NCBI GenBank assembly: GCA_045643285.1
Contig: JAZUKN010000014.1
Location: 1 to 64,000, forward strand
Direction: 5' to 3'
Length of the DNA stretch: 64,000 nt
Source of the DNA: UMGS1696 sp045643285
GTDB taxonomy: Bacteria > Bacillota > Clostridia > Oscillospirales > CAG-272
Position 1 is the stretch's first letter. Every line of letters begins with the position of its first letter. Positions 1 to 8,581 of this stretch are shown here, in pieces. The notes beneath the pieces were generated by a model. That model worked only from the letters and a program-made list of their open reading frames with translations, was not told where the DNA came from and did no database searches. The position numbers and the translations under genes were made by a program.

Positions 1-1635
1 ATGAAAAACGTCATGGAGGAAGTCCGCAAGAATCCGCGAATAATCCTCTTTATCGACGAGATACACACGATAATCGGCGCAGGCGGTGCGGAGGGCGCTG
101 TAGATGCGGCGAATATAATCAAGCCTGCTCTTGCAAGAGGTGAAATGCAGGTCATCGGTGCGACGACGATAAACGAGTATCGCAAGTATATTGAAAAAGA
201 CGCGGCGCTTGAGAGACGGTTCCAGTCCGTCACAGTCGGTGAGCCTACGCCCAACGAAGCCGAGCAGATACTCATGGGACTGCGCGACAAGTTCGAGGCG
301 CATCATAAGCTGAAGATAGCCGATGAAGCGGTCAAAGCCGCAGTAATGCTGTCCGTGAGATATATCAGTGACCGTTATCTGCCCGACAAGGCGATAGACC
401 TCGTGGACGAAGCCGCATCGAAGAAAAAGATCGAATCGTTCACACCTCCGGACGACGTACGCGAGCTTGAAACGCGGCTCAAATCCGTTACGGCGGAAAA
501 GGAAGAAGCGATACTCGGCGAGGACTACGAGGGTGCGGCACGGCTCAGAGACGAAGAAAAACGGCTCACGGATGAGCTTGGCGAAAAAAAGACCGGCGTA
601 AAGCACGGCGAGCCGCTTGTCGTCACGGCGGATGATATAGCGGAGATCGTTACCGAGTGGACGCATATACCAGTCAAAAAGCTTGCCGAAGAAGAGGGAG
701 AGCGGCTTCTGCACCTCGAAGACATTCTCAAAGCGCGCGTTATCGGACAGGACGAAGCTGTCGAAGCCGTCGCACGTGCGATTCGCAGGGGAAGAATGGG
801 ACTGAAGGACCCGAAACGCCCGACGGGATCGTTCATCTTCCTCGGACCTACGGGAGTCGGCAAAACGGAGCTGTCGAAAGTCCTTGCCGACACGATGTTC
901 GGCAGTGAAGACGCGATGATCAGAGTCGATATGTCCGAGTATATGGAGAAGCACAGCGTGTCGAAAATGATCGGCTCGCCTCCGGGGTACGTCGGATATG
1001 ACGAGGGCGGCCAGCTTACCGAAAAAATACGCCGCCACCCGTATTCCGTCGTTCTGTTCGACGAGATCGAGAAAGCGCATCCCGATGTGTTCAACATTCT
1101 CCTGCAGATTCTCGAAGACGGCATTCTCACAGACGCGCAGGGGAGGCGTGTGGATTTCAGAAACACTGTTATCATTATGACGTCGAACGTCGGCGCGTCC
1201 GGTATCGTCGAGCCGAAAACGCTCGGCTTCTCCGGAACGATGACCGACGCGGAAGAGAAGAACAAGATCCGCTCGACTGTGACCGACGCGCTCAAGCGGA
1301 CGTTCAAGCCGGAATTTCTCAACCGCGTCGACGAGACTGTTGTGTTCTCTAAGCTGTCGGACGAAAATATCAAGGCTATCGCAAGGATAATGCTCGCCGA
1401 GGTCGAAGAACGAATAGAAAAGCTCGGCATCACGGTCACGTTTGACGATGAAGTTGTCGCGTCGCTCGCAAAAGAGGGATTCGATCCCGTCTACGGCGCA
1501 AGACCGCTCAGACGTGCGATAGTGAGACGGGTGGAGGACACGTTCTCGGAAGCCATGCTCCGCGGAGACGTAAAACAGGGAGACGCGATCACCGCACGGC
1601 TCAATGACGGGAAAATCGTCTACGAAAAGTCATAA
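1..1635 (+). CDS. clpC: ATP-dependent Clp protease ATP-binding subunit ClpC (5' truncated by window)
   Basis: AAA+ unfoldase that feeds damaged or regulatory proteins to ClpP in the cytoplasm. The window opens inside the gene: the ATG at base 1 is an internal Met, because the visible 544 residues start just before the first-domain Walker B (IILFIDE, 14-20), and the family is about 810 residues. Visible parts in order are the rest of the D1 ATPase, a UVR coiled-coil motif (about 166-194) that distinguishes ClpC from ClpA/ClpB, the D2 Walker A GPTGVGKT (282-289), D2 Walker B VVLFDE (350-355) and the C-terminal D2-small domain. The gene ends with TAA and converges on the his operon. Confidence 0.95.
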   Translation: MKNVMEEVRKNPRIILFIDEIHTIIGAGGAEGAVDAANIIKPALARGEMQVIGATTINEYRKYIEKDAALERRFQSVTVGEPTPNEAEQILMGLRDKFEAHHKLKIADEAVKAAVMLSVRYISDRYLPDKAIDLVDEAASKKKIESFTPPDDVRELETRLKSVTAEKEEAILGEDYEGAARLRDEEKRLTDELGEKKTGVKHGEPLVVTADDIAEIVTEWTHIPVKKLAEEEGERLLHLEDILKARVIGQDEAVEAVARAIRRGRMGLKDPKRPTGSFIFLGPTGVGKTELSKVLADTMFGSEDAMIRVDMSEYMEKHSVSKMIGSPPGYVGYDEGGQLTEKIRRHPYSVVLFDEIEKAHPDVFNILLQILEDGILTDAQGRRVDFRNTVIIMTSNVGASGIVEPKTLGFSGTMTDAEEKNKIRSTVTDALKRTFKPEFLNRVDETVVFSKLSDENIKAIARIMLAEVEERIEKLGITVTFDDEVVASLAKEGFDPVYGARPLRRAIVRRVEDTFSEAMLRGDVKQGDAITARLNDGKIVYEKS

Positions 1636-1655
1636 AAAACGATAACGCTGAAACA

Positions 1656-1709
1656 GGCTCCCTCTCAGAGGGGGCTCCACGAAACGGTGGAGGAGTAAGC
1701 TGAGAGAAA
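1656..1709 (+). repeat. Short two-hairpin repeat, copy 1
   Basis: A G/C-rich stem (CTCCCTC facing GAGGGGG) is followed by a second stem, CTCCAC facing GTGGAG. The same two-hairpin plan recurs at 1744-1790 and 8339-8383 with different stem sequences. It looks like a small non-coding interspersed repeat of the REP/MITE kind. It lies in the gap after clpC, which holds no gene. Confidence 0.6.
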
Positions 1710-1743
1710 AGGCGTGATAAAACCGACAGTGACATTTCAAATA

Positions 1744-1790
1744 GCCTCCCTTGTGTAAAGGGAGGTGGCAGCTCGCTGCCGGAGGGATTG
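1744..1790 (+). repeat. Short two-hairpin repeat, copy 2
   Basis: Stem one is GCCTCCCTT facing AAGGGAGG; stem two is GGCAGC facing GCTGCC, followed by GGAGGGATTG. It is related in layout to the copies at 1656-1709 and 8339-8383. Similar elements are common in Clostridia intergenic regions (from memory; I cannot search). Confidence 0.65.
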
Positions 1791-1808
1791 AAAAAACAAT
1801 CATTAGTC

Positions 1809-1839
1809 AAAAAAAGGAAGTGCAAAACTTCCTTTTTTT
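1809..1839. terminator. Bidirectional intrinsic terminator between clpC and hisIE
   Basis: A near-perfect A-rich/T-rich inverted repeat, AAAAAAAGGAAGT facing ACTTCCTTTTTTT around a five-base GCAAA loop, lies between two convergent genes. It supplies a U-tract in both directions. Confidence 0.85.
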
Positions 1840-1857
1840 CTGTACTTCTTTGCGGAT

Positions 1858-2505
1858 TCACACCATTTTTTCCTGCTTGACCTTGTGGTCGATGACATGG
1901 CGCGAAGCAAGCTCGGCACGGATGTCGTCGAGCGAGATGCCTGCTTCTATCATCAGCACCATGATGTGGTACGCAAGGTCTGCGATCTCGTATACCGTTT
2001 CGCGCTTGTCTTCGGCTTTTGCGGCGATTATTACCTCCGTTGATTCCTCGCCGACTTTTTTCAGTATTTTGTCAAGCCCCTTTTCAAAGAGGTACGTCGT
2101 GTACGAGCCTTCTTTTTTCTCGGTTTTGCGTACCTCGATAAGCTCATAAAGTATCTCTGCCGAAAACTCATGCCGTTCGTCACTTCCCCAGACTTTGTCG
2201 TTGAAGCACGAATCCGTACCCGTGTGGCACGCAGGTCCGTCCTTTTCGACGAGTACAGTCAGCGCGTCTCTGTCGCAGTCGGCGGTTATCGAAACGACGT
2301 GCTGATAGTTGCCGCTCGTCTCGCCTTTGAGCCAAAGCTCGTTTCTCGAACGGCTCCAGAAGCACGTCAGACCTTTTTCCATAGTAATTTCAAGCGACTG
2401 ACGGTTCATATACGCGAGCGTCAGCACCTTTTTAGAGTGCGCGTCGACAACTATCGCCGGTATCAGTCCCTTTTTGTCAAATTTCAGTTCGTCAATGTTT
2501 ATCAT
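1858..2505 (-). CDS. hisIE: Bifunctional phosphoribosyl-AMP cyclohydrolase / phosphoribosyl-ATP pyrophosphatase
   Basis: Catalyses the second and third steps of histidine synthesis. The 215 residues hold a HisI domain (about 1-105, with the metal-site region CFWSRSRNELWLKGE and a later CHTGTDSCF) fused to a HisE domain (about 112-205, with the EESTEVIIAAK helix). Fusion of the two is common in bacteria. The start ATG has an AAGGAAT ribosome site a few bases upstream. It is the last gene of the his operon, 10 bases after hisF, and is followed by the terminator at 1809-1839. Confidence 0.97.
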   Translation of the reverse strand: MINIDELKFDKKGLIPAIVVDAHSKKVLTLAYMNRQSLEITMEKGLTCFWSRSRNELWLKGETSGNYQHVVSITADCDRDALTVLVEKDGPACHTGTDSCFNDKVWGSDERHEFSAEILYELIEVRKTEKKEGSYTTYLFEKGLDKILKKVGEESTEVIIAAKAEDKRETVYEIADLAYHIMVLMIEAGISLDDIRAELASRHVIDHKVKQEKMV

Positions 2506-2515
2506 ACCGTATTCC

Positions 2516-3274
2516 TTATAATCTTACGGAAATGCCGTTTTCAGCCATTTCACGCTTTAATTCGCTGATTTTTATTTCCCCGAAATGGAAGACGGACGCC
2601 GCAAGTCCTGCGTCCACTTTCGGGAGCGCTTTGAAGAGCGTTATGAAGTCTCCGATCTTTCCCGCACCTCCCGATGCTATGACGGGAACGCTCACCGCAT
2701 CACAGACAGCCGAAAGCATTTCGAGGTCAAATCCGCCCTTTACGCCGTCTGTGTCGATTGAGTTGACGACGATCTCGCCGGCACCCATACCGACGCACCG
2801 CCGTATCCATTCGATAGCCTCAAGTCCGGTGTTCTCCCGTCCGCCTTTTGCGAACACACGGAATACGCCGTCGACGCGCTTTACATCCGCCGAGAGAACG
2901 ACGCACTGATCGCCGTACCGCTTTGCCGCTTCTTCGACAAGGGACGGATTCCGTATCGCGCCCGAATTGACGCTTACTTTGTCCGCACCGCACGAAAGCA
3001 CCCTTTCAAAATCGTCGAGCGAGCTTATGCCGCCGCCGACCGTGAGCGGAATGAAGACGTTCTTCGCAGTTTCCGTGAGAATGTCCGTGAAGAGCCGCCG
3101 CCCGTCGGAGGAAGCCGTAATATCGTAGAAAACCAGCTCATCCGCGCCGCACCTCGAGTAGAATTTTGCAAGCTCCACCGGGGACGAAACGTCTTTCAGT
3201 CCGGCAAAATTCACGCCCTTTACCACCCGTCCGTCGCGCACGTCGAGGCAGGGGATTATCCTTTTCGTTATCAT
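2516..3274 (-). CDS. hisF: Imidazole glycerol phosphate synthase cyclase subunit
   Basis: The (beta/alpha)8 barrel that joins PRFAR and ammonia to make IGP and AICAR; its partner is HisH. The 252-residue length is normal. The two catalytic aspartates sit at D11 (PCLDVRDGRVVKG) and D130 (LSADVKR), and phosphate-binding glycine loops are present. Its ATG overlaps the hisA stop by four bases (ATGA), which implies translational coupling. Confidence 0.98.
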   Translation of the reverse strand: MITKRIIPCLDVRDGRVVKGVNFAGLKDVSSPVELAKFYSRCGADELVFYDITASSDGRRLFTDILTETAKNVFIPLTVGGGISSLDDFERVLSCGADKVSVNSGAIRNPSLVEEAAKRYGDQCVVLSADVKRVDGVFRVFAKGGRENTGLEAIEWIRRCVGMGAGEIVVNSIDTDGVKGGFDLEMLSAVCDAVSVPVIASGGAGKIGDFITLFKALPKVDAGLAASVFHFGEIKISELKREMAENGISVRL

Positions 3275-3984
3275 TTTGCCGCCTCCACCGCTTCACCGAG
3301 ATCAATGTCGCCGGTGTAGTACGCCTTGCCGATTATCGCACCGTACACGCCGGTCTTTTTCAGCTGTATCACGTCTTCGAGCGACGACACGCCGCCCGAC
3401 GCTATTATGTTGATTTTTGTCGTCTCTTTGAGATGTCCGTACAGTCCGTGATTTGTGCCGGACATCGCACCGTCCTTTGAAATATCGGTGACGATCAGCG
3501 TTTTCACTCCGACCGATTCGGCAACGGAAACAAATTCGTCCGCCGTGTAGCCCGATTTTTCGCACCAGCCGCGAATGGCGACAAAGCCGTCCTTTATGTC
3601 GATGCCGACGGCAATCTTCTCACCGTATTCACGCACGGCGGTCTTCAGAAATTCCTCGTCCGTTACGGCAGAGGTACCGAGTATGACGCGGTCTATCCCC
3701 GAAGAGATGTACTTTTCGGCTGTTTCAAGTGAACGCACGCCGCCGCCGACTTCGCAGAACAGTCCTCCGACGCGCTTTATCTCGCGGATAAGATCAAAGT
3801 TCGGCGTTGTGCCGTTTTTCGCGCCCTCAAGGTCGACAATGTGCATCTGCCGCGCACCCGATTCACGGAATTTTACGGCAAGATCGGGAGGACAGTCGGA
3901 GTAGATCGTTTTTTGTTCGTAGTCGCCCTTGTAGAGCCGCACCGCCTTGCCTTCGTATAAGTCTATCGCAGGAAAGATCAGCAT
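3271..3984 (-). CDS. hisA: Phosphoribosylformimino-5-aminoimidazole carboxamide ribotide isomerase
   Basis: Amadori isomerase that converts ProFAR to PRFAR. It is a 237-residue half-barrel repeat protein homologous to HisF, with the catalytic aspartates at D8 (FPAIDLYEGKAVRL) and D129 (VGIDIKDG). A GGAGGGCG ribosome site precedes the ATG. It overlaps hisF by ATGA at its end and hisH at its start, typical of the hisHAF block. Confidence 0.98.
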   Translation of the reverse strand: MLIFPAIDLYEGKAVRLYKGDYEQKTIYSDCPPDLAVKFRESGARQMHIVDLEGAKNGTTPNFDLIREIKRVGGLFCEVGGGVRSLETAEKYISSGIDRVILGTSAVTDEEFLKTAVREYGEKIAVGIDIKDGFVAIRGWCEKSGYTADEFVSVAESVGVKTLIVTDISKDGAMSGTNHGLYGHLKETTKINIIASGGVSSLEDVIQLKKTGVYGAIIGKAYYTGDIDLGEAVEAAK

Positions 3985-4604
3985 ATTTCGCCCTCCTTAA
4001 GTCCCGAAAACGCACGGAGGATGCCGAGCCCGACGTCGCCGCTCTTTTCGGGGTGGAACTGACAGCCGAAGACGTTTTTCTCCTGCACTGCCGCCGTCAG
4101 TTGTGCGCCGTATTCTGTCGTGGCGATGACTGCGCTGTCGCAGTTTGCCGCGTAGTACGAGTGAACGAAATACACGCAGTCGCCTGTTTTCTCGCCCGAG
4201 AAGATCGGGCTGTTTTTCGTGATGTTAAGCGCGTTCCAGCCGATGTGCGGAATTTTTAGCCCGTTCGGTATCACGTCGGAGATCGGCACGACCGAACCGC
4301 CGATAAGCCCGAGCCCCTTGTGTTCGCCGTATTCGTAGCTTTTTTCAAACAAAAGCTGCATACCGAGGCAGATTCCCATGAGCGGTTTCCCCGATCTTGA
4401 GAGAGAGACGAGAACGTCCGCGAGTCCGCTTTGACGGAGTTTTTCTGCCGCGTCGCCGAACGCGCCCACACCGGGCAGAATGATACCGTCGGACGAATCA
4501 AGAACGGCTTTGTCGGACGTGACCGTTACGTCGACGCCGACTGCGGCAAAGGACGAGCGCAGGGAAAACAGATTCCCGACGCCGTAGTCAACTATAGCTA
4601 TCAT
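3978..4604 (-). CDS. hisH: Imidazole glycerol phosphate synthase glutaminase subunit
   Basis: Class I glutamine amidotransferase that hydrolyses glutamine and channels ammonia to HisF. The triad is visible: nucleophile C79 (MGICLGMQ), H184 and E186 (CQFHPEKS). I chose the ATG at 4604 because it forms TGATG with the hisB stop and has AGGGGA upstream. The frame can be extended one codon to a TTG at 4607, but that is less likely. Length is then 208 residues. Confidence 0.97.
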   Translation of the reverse strand: MIAIVDYGVGNLFSLRSSFAAVGVDVTVTSDKAVLDSSDGIILPGVGAFGDAAEKLRQSGLADVLVSLSRSGKPLMGICLGMQLLFEKSYEYGEHKGLGLIGGSVVPISDVIPNGLKIPHIGWNALNITKNSPIFSGEKTGDCVYFVHSYYAANCDSAVIATTEYGAQLTAAVQEKNVFGCQFHPEKSGDVGLGILRAFSGLKEGEIC

Positions 4605-5191
4605 CAAAGTATCCCCTTTGTGGACGGAATCTCGTCCGCGAACGCCGCATCAATGGCAACTGCCGCTTTCAGAGAATGAGCGACGGACTTGAACGTACCT
4701 TCGATTATGTGGTGCGAGTTTTCACCGGCAAGCTGTTTTATGTGGAGAGCCGCGCCGGAATTGCGGACGAATGCGAAGAAGAACTCTTTCACAAGCTCCG
4801 TGTCGAAGTCGCCGACTTTTTCGGTCGGTATCTGCAAATCATAGCCGAGATAATCTCTGCCGGAGAGATCGACGGAGGTGAGAATAAGCGCTTCATCCAT
4901 CGGAAGTATCATGAAACCGTAGCGGTTTATGCCGTACTTCATACCGAGCGCGTCGGAGAAAGCCTGTCCGAGCGCGATACCGATGTCTTCGACTGTGTGG
5001 TGGTAGTCAACCTCGGTGTCGCCCTTGCATTTTACGGTGAGATCGAATCTTCCGTGCCGTGCAAACAGCGTCAGCATGTGGTCGAGAAAACCGCATCCCG
5101 TGGAGATGTCGCTCTCTCCTCGTCCGTCAAGATCAAGTTTCAGCTCAATATCGGTTTCGTTTGTCTTGCGTTTAATTTCACTTTGTCTCAT
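4604..5191 (-). CDS. hisB: Imidazoleglycerol-phosphate dehydratase
   Basis: Manganese-dependent dehydratase making imidazole acetol phosphate. The 195 residues correspond to the monofunctional enzyme, so the HisB phosphatase domain of Enterobacteria is absent. Metal-ligand motifs are DHML (37-40) and HHTVED (64-69), followed by a matching second-repeat motif (AGENSHHIIEG). The start overlaps the hisC stop as ATGA. No histidinol-phosphate phosphatase gene (hisK/hisN) lies in this window, so that step must be encoded elsewhere. Confidence 0.97.
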   Translation of the reverse strand: MRQSEIKRKTNETDIELKLDLDGRGESDISTGCGFLDHMLTLFARHGRFDLTVKCKGDTEVDYHHTVEDIGIALGQAFSDALGMKYGINRYGFMILPMDEALILTSVDLSGRDYLGYDLQIPTEKVGDFDTELVKEFFFAFVRNSGAALHIKQLAGENSHHIIEGTFKSVAHSLKAAVAIDAAFADEIPSTKGIL

Positions 5192-6252
5192 ATTTTGTCT
5201 CCAAGTATGTTTTCAAGCTCATTTACGAGTGTTTGCATCTCTTCTTTGCTTCCGATCGTGATCCTGTTGCCGTCTTTCAGCCGCTTGTCGGTGAAGTGAC
5301 GGACGAGGATTCCGCACTCGCGGAGTTTTGCGTATATCTCTTCGCCGCCGACTGACTTGTGCCGTGCAAAAACGAAGTTTGCAGACGACGGAAGCACGTC
5401 AAAGCCGAGCCGCGTCAGCTCTGCGGTTGTCCACGCGCGCGTTTTTTTGATCTCGTCACAGTTGTGGCGGAAGTATTCGCCGTCTGCGAGCGCGCCGATA
5501 CCGGCAGCCATCGTCATTCGGTTGACGTTGTAGGGGTTAGTTGAATATTTCACTGTGTTGAGGTCGCGTATAAGCTCCGGCGACGCTATTCCGTAGCCGA
5601 GCCGTGCGCCCGCAAGCGAGCGCGACTTCGAGAACGTACCCGTGACGAGGAGATTGTTGTATTTTTCAGTAAGCGGTACTGCGCTCTCGCCGCCGAAATC
5701 GACGTACGCTTCATCTATAACGACGATGTTGTCGGGATTCGACTGCACGATTTTTTCGATTTCCGAAAGAGGCAGTGCGATGCCCGTCTGCGCGTTCGGA
5801 TTTGCGAGGAATACCGTTTTGCCGACGGATAAATAATCGTCGACGTTCACCGTGTAGTCGTCGCGGAGCGGGATTTCGGTGTACGAGACGCCGTTAAGCT
5901 GCGCGAAGACTTTATAAAAGCCGTATGTTATGTCGGGAAATACTGCCGGATGTGCGCTGTCGCAGAACGCCATGAACGCGAAGTTCAATATCTCGTCCGA
6001 GCCGTTTGTGAAAAGGATTTCGTCCTTTTTTACGCCGAGATATTCAGCCGCCGCCGATACGAGGTCGCGTACTTCCGGATCGGAGTAGAGATTGAGCCGC
6101 TCGGATTCCTCTTTTGCGCCATTTATGGCAAGCGGAGACGGCGGAAACGGGGATTCGTTCGTGTTCAGTTTGATAAACTTCCGCTCTTTCGGCTGTTCTC
6201 CTGGTGTGTACGGAACAAGAGCGGAATATTTCTTCGAGAAAAACCTGCTCAT
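5188..6252 (-). CDS. hisC: Histidinol-phosphate aminotransferase
   Basis: PLP fold-type I aminotransferase that converts imidazole acetol phosphate to histidinol phosphate using glutamate. In the 354 residues the PLP lysine is K209 in GTFSKSRSLAGARLGYG, and the ring-nitrogen aspartate is D180 in VVIDEAYVDF. It starts with ATG overlapping the hisD stop by four bases. Confidence 0.97.
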   Translation of the reverse strand: MSRFFSKKYSALVPYTPGEQPKERKFIKLNTNESPFPPSPLAINGAKEESERLNLYSDPEVRDLVSAAAEYLGVKKDEILFTNGSDEILNFAFMAFCDSAHPAVFPDITYGFYKVFAQLNGVSYTEIPLRDDYTVNVDDYLSVGKTVFLANPNAQTGIALPLSEIEKIVQSNPDNIVVIDEAYVDFGGESAVPLTEKYNNLLVTGTFSKSRSLAGARLGYGIASPELIRDLNTVKYSTNPYNVNRMTMAAGIGALADGEYFRHNCDEIKKTRAWTTAELTRLGFDVLPSSANFVFARHKSVGGEEIYAKLRECGILVRHFTDKRLKDGNRITIGSKEEMQTLVNELENILGDKI

Positions 6253-7526
6253 TCGCCGTCCTCCGTGCGGATGACCGCGCTTCTTGCATGAGCCGTCAGC
6301 CCTTCTGCCATCGCAAATTCTTCAACATCGCGTGCGACTGAATCGAGTGCATCGCGCGTGAAGTAGGTGTACTGCATTTTCTTCACGAAGTCGTCTACCG
6401 AAAGCGGAGACGAGAACTTCGCCGTGCCGCTGGTCGGCAAGGTGTGGTTAGGGCCTGCGAAGTAGTCGCCGAGTGCTTCGGGGCAGTTGCGTCCCATGAA
6501 GACCGAGCCGGCGTGGCGTATCTTCGGGAGGTAGTCGAACGGATTATCGACGCAAAGCTCCAGATGCTCGGGCGCGATCTCGTTCGCTATGTCGATGACC
6601 TTGTCGAGCGTGTCGGCGACGATGATCTTGCCGTTGTTCTCGACGGACGCGCGCGCGATCTCTTCTCTCTGGAGTGTGGAGAGCTGTTTTTCGATCTCCG
6701 CCTGTACGTTATTGGCAAGAGCTTCGCTGTCGGTAACTAAAACTGCCGAGGCGAGCTTGTCGTGTTCAGCCTGGGAGAGAAGATCAGCCGCAACGTGGCG
6801 CGGATTCGATTTTCCGTCGGCTACGATCAGTATTTCGCTCGGTCCGGCTATCATGTCAATGGAGACCTTGCCGAAGACCTGTTTTTTGGTTTCCGCTACG
6901 AATGCGTTGCCGGGTCCTACGATCTTGTCGACCTTCGGAACGGTCTTCGTGCCGTACGCGAGAGCCGCTATCGCCTGTGCGCCGCCTATCTTGAAGATGC
7001 GGTCAACGCCTGCGATTTTTGCCGCCGCGAGGATGACGGGATTGATTTTTCCGTCGGCGTTCGGAGGAGTGACGATTACGACCTCACCGACGCCTGCGAT
7101 CTTCGCCGGAATTGAGTCCATGAGTACCGTCGACGGATACGCCGCAGTGCCGCCGGGGACGTAAAGCCCTGCACGGTCGACAGGGATAACGCGCTGTCCC
7201 ATGACAGTTCCGTCACCTGTCAGAACGAAGCTGTTCCGCACCTGTTTTTCGTGGAAGCGACGGATGTTCTCGGCGGCTTTTTTCATGATCTCAATGAGCT
7301 TCGGAGATACTTCGTCGAACGCTTCGTCGATCTCCTTTTCGCTGACGACGAGGGAAGAGAGATGTGCCTTGTCAAACCGTTCGGTGTACTCGAAGAGCGC
7401 ACTGTCTCCGTTTTCGCGGACGTGCTTGATTATATCGGCGACGACAGATTCAACGTCGATCTTCGGCTCAGCGCGGGAGAAGATCTCCGAGTTTGATACT
7501 TCGCCGTATTTGAGGATCTTTATCAT
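6249..7526 (-). CDS. hisD: Histidinol dehydrogenase
   Basis: Zinc- and NAD-dependent enzyme for the last two oxidations to histidine. The 425 residues show the signature PGPSEILIVADG, the zinc and active-site regions LSQAEHD and GPNHTLPTSGTAKFSSPL, and the C-terminal domain. A GGAGAG ribosome site precedes the ATG. It starts three bases after the hisG stop. Confidence 0.98.
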   Translation of the reverse strand: MIKILKYGEVSNSEIFSRAEPKIDVESVVADIIKHVRENGDSALFEYTERFDKAHLSSLVVSEKEIDEAFDEVSPKLIEIMKKAAENIRRFHEKQVRNSFVLTGDGTVMGQRVIPVDRAGLYVPGGTAAYPSTVLMDSIPAKIAGVGEVVIVTPPNADGKINPVILAAAKIAGVDRIFKIGGAQAIAALAYGTKTVPKVDKIVGPGNAFVAETKKQVFGKVSIDMIAGPSEILIVADGKSNPRHVAADLLSQAEHDKLASAVLVTDSEALANNVQAEIEKQLSTLQREEIARASVENNGKIIVADTLDKVIDIANEIAPEHLELCVDNPFDYLPKIRHAGSVFMGRNCPEALGDYFAGPNHTLPTSGTAKFSSPLSVDDFVKKMQYTYFTRDALDSVARDVEEFAMAEGLTAHARSAVIRTEDGE

Positions 7527-7529
7527 TTT

Positions 7530-8168
7530 TTACTCTCCTTTTCCGTTTTCGCGTGCAAGGCGTTCGCACAGCCTGTCTATTGCCGCGGATTTGAATTTGT
7601 AGGAAGATTTATTTGAAATGAGCCGCGCGCTGATCGGCACGACTGTATCAATGACGGTGAGGTCGTTTTCGCGGAGCGTCGTTCCCGTTTCGACTATGTC
7701 GACGATGACGTCGGACAGCCCGAGGATTGGCGCAAGCTCAATGGAGCCGTTGAGGTGGATTATGTCGATGTCGCGTCCGAGAGAATAGTAATAATTTTCG
7801 GCAATGCGCGAGAACTTTGTTGCGACGCGGAGCTTACGTGCGGTGTCGTCGACGAAATCTTTCTTTGCGGCGACTGCCATACGGCATTTTCCGATGCCGA
7901 GGTCGCACAGCTCGTACACGTCCGGCTCGTATTCAAGGAGGATGTCCTTGCCTGCGACTCCGATGTCAGCCGCGCCGCGTTCGACGTAGATTGCGACGTC
8001 CGACGGCTTCACCCAGAAGTAGCGCACTCCTGCCTCTTCGTTCTCGAAGATGAGCTTTCGTCCGCCGTCGAGGAGAGCAGGACAGTCAAAGCCGGCGCGC
8101 TCGAACATGGAATATGTGATCTCGCCGAGCCGACCTTTCGGCAGGGCGATATTGAGGAGGTTGTCCAT
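7530..8168 (-). CDS. hisG: ATP phosphoribosyltransferase, short form
   Basis: First committed step of histidine synthesis (ATP plus PRPP). At 212 residues this is the short HisG lacking the C-terminal ACT-like regulatory domain, and such enzymes need HisZ for activity and feedback control. LPKGRLGE lies at the N terminus, and the C-terminal PRPP-type loop contains DIVETGTTLREN. The ATG has AAAGG eight bases upstream. A 413-base gap with a repeat element separates it from hisZ. I see only weak promoter-like sequence in that gap, so transcription probably reads through. Confidence 0.96.
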   Translation of the reverse strand: MDNLLNIALPKGRLGEITYSMFERAGFDCPALLDGGRKLIFENEEAGVRYFWVKPSDVAIYVERGAADIGVAGKDILLEYEPDVYELCDLGIGKCRMAVAAKKDFVDDTARKLRVATKFSRIAENYYYSLGRDIDIIHLNGSIELAPILGLSDVIVDIVETGTTLRENDLTVIDTVVPISARLISNKSSYKFKSAAIDRLCERLARENGKGE

Positions 8169-8229
8169 AGGGATGCCTTTCTGATTTTTTGTCTTTATAA
8201 TTGCAATATTTTATATTTAGAAAGATTGT

Positions 8230-8553
8230 TCACACGGCTACGCACGTAACCACATTTTTTTACCGTAGGGGAGGGGTTTCCCCTCCCGCCGGATTTGCAC
8301 AAACTCCACGGATTCCAACCACACGAACGATTCAACAAGCCGCCCTCTTTGAGGGAGGGGGACCGCTTGCGGTGGAAGGAGAGAAAAATCTACGCTTTTG
8401 CGGCAAAAGGTAGAAAACACTTCGTGTTTTCAAATTGATTGCCACTGCGCGTGGGGCGCACAAGAAGACCGACGCGGCCTTCTTGTGAATCATCCCGCCA
8501 AAGGGGGAAGGGCTTCGCATTCCCCCTTTGGAATCCCCTTTGCTACAGAGTAA
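8230..8553 (+). repeat. Modular hairpin-cassette repeat, copy A (between hisG and hisZ)
   Basis: Fills most of the gene-free gap 8169-8581. Framework parts shared with the other copies: a GGCTACGCACG-like left end, CCGTAGGG followed by a GGGGAGGGG...CCCCTCCC stem, GGATTTGCACA, AAAAGGTAGAAAA, CCAAAGGGGGAAGGG and CCCCTTTG at the right end. Slotted hairpins are GAAAACAC facing GTGTTTTC (8413-8431) and CAAGAAG facing CTTCTTG. The right end runs straight into the hisZ stop region. A short two-hairpin repeat is nested at 8339-8383. Confidence 0.75.
8339..8383 (+). repeat. Short two-hairpin repeat, copy 3, nested in copy A
   Basis: A stem CCCTC facing GAGGG is followed by ACCGC facing GCGGT and GAAGGAGAG. 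It shows the same layout as 1656-1709 and 1744-1790 and is inserted inside the larger modular repeat. Confidence 0.5.
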
Positions 8554-8581
8554 CTGCAAGATTTTTGTTTGCTTTGTCTAA

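Noticed and set aside
1..3. ATG at base 1 as a true clpC start
   Set aside because: The protein would begin in the middle of the first ATPase domain; the gene simply extends beyond the window.
8169..8581. A T-box or histidine attenuator upstream of hisG
   Set aside because: The sequence matches the interspersed repeat found in unrelated gaps; no specifier loop or T-box consensus is seen.
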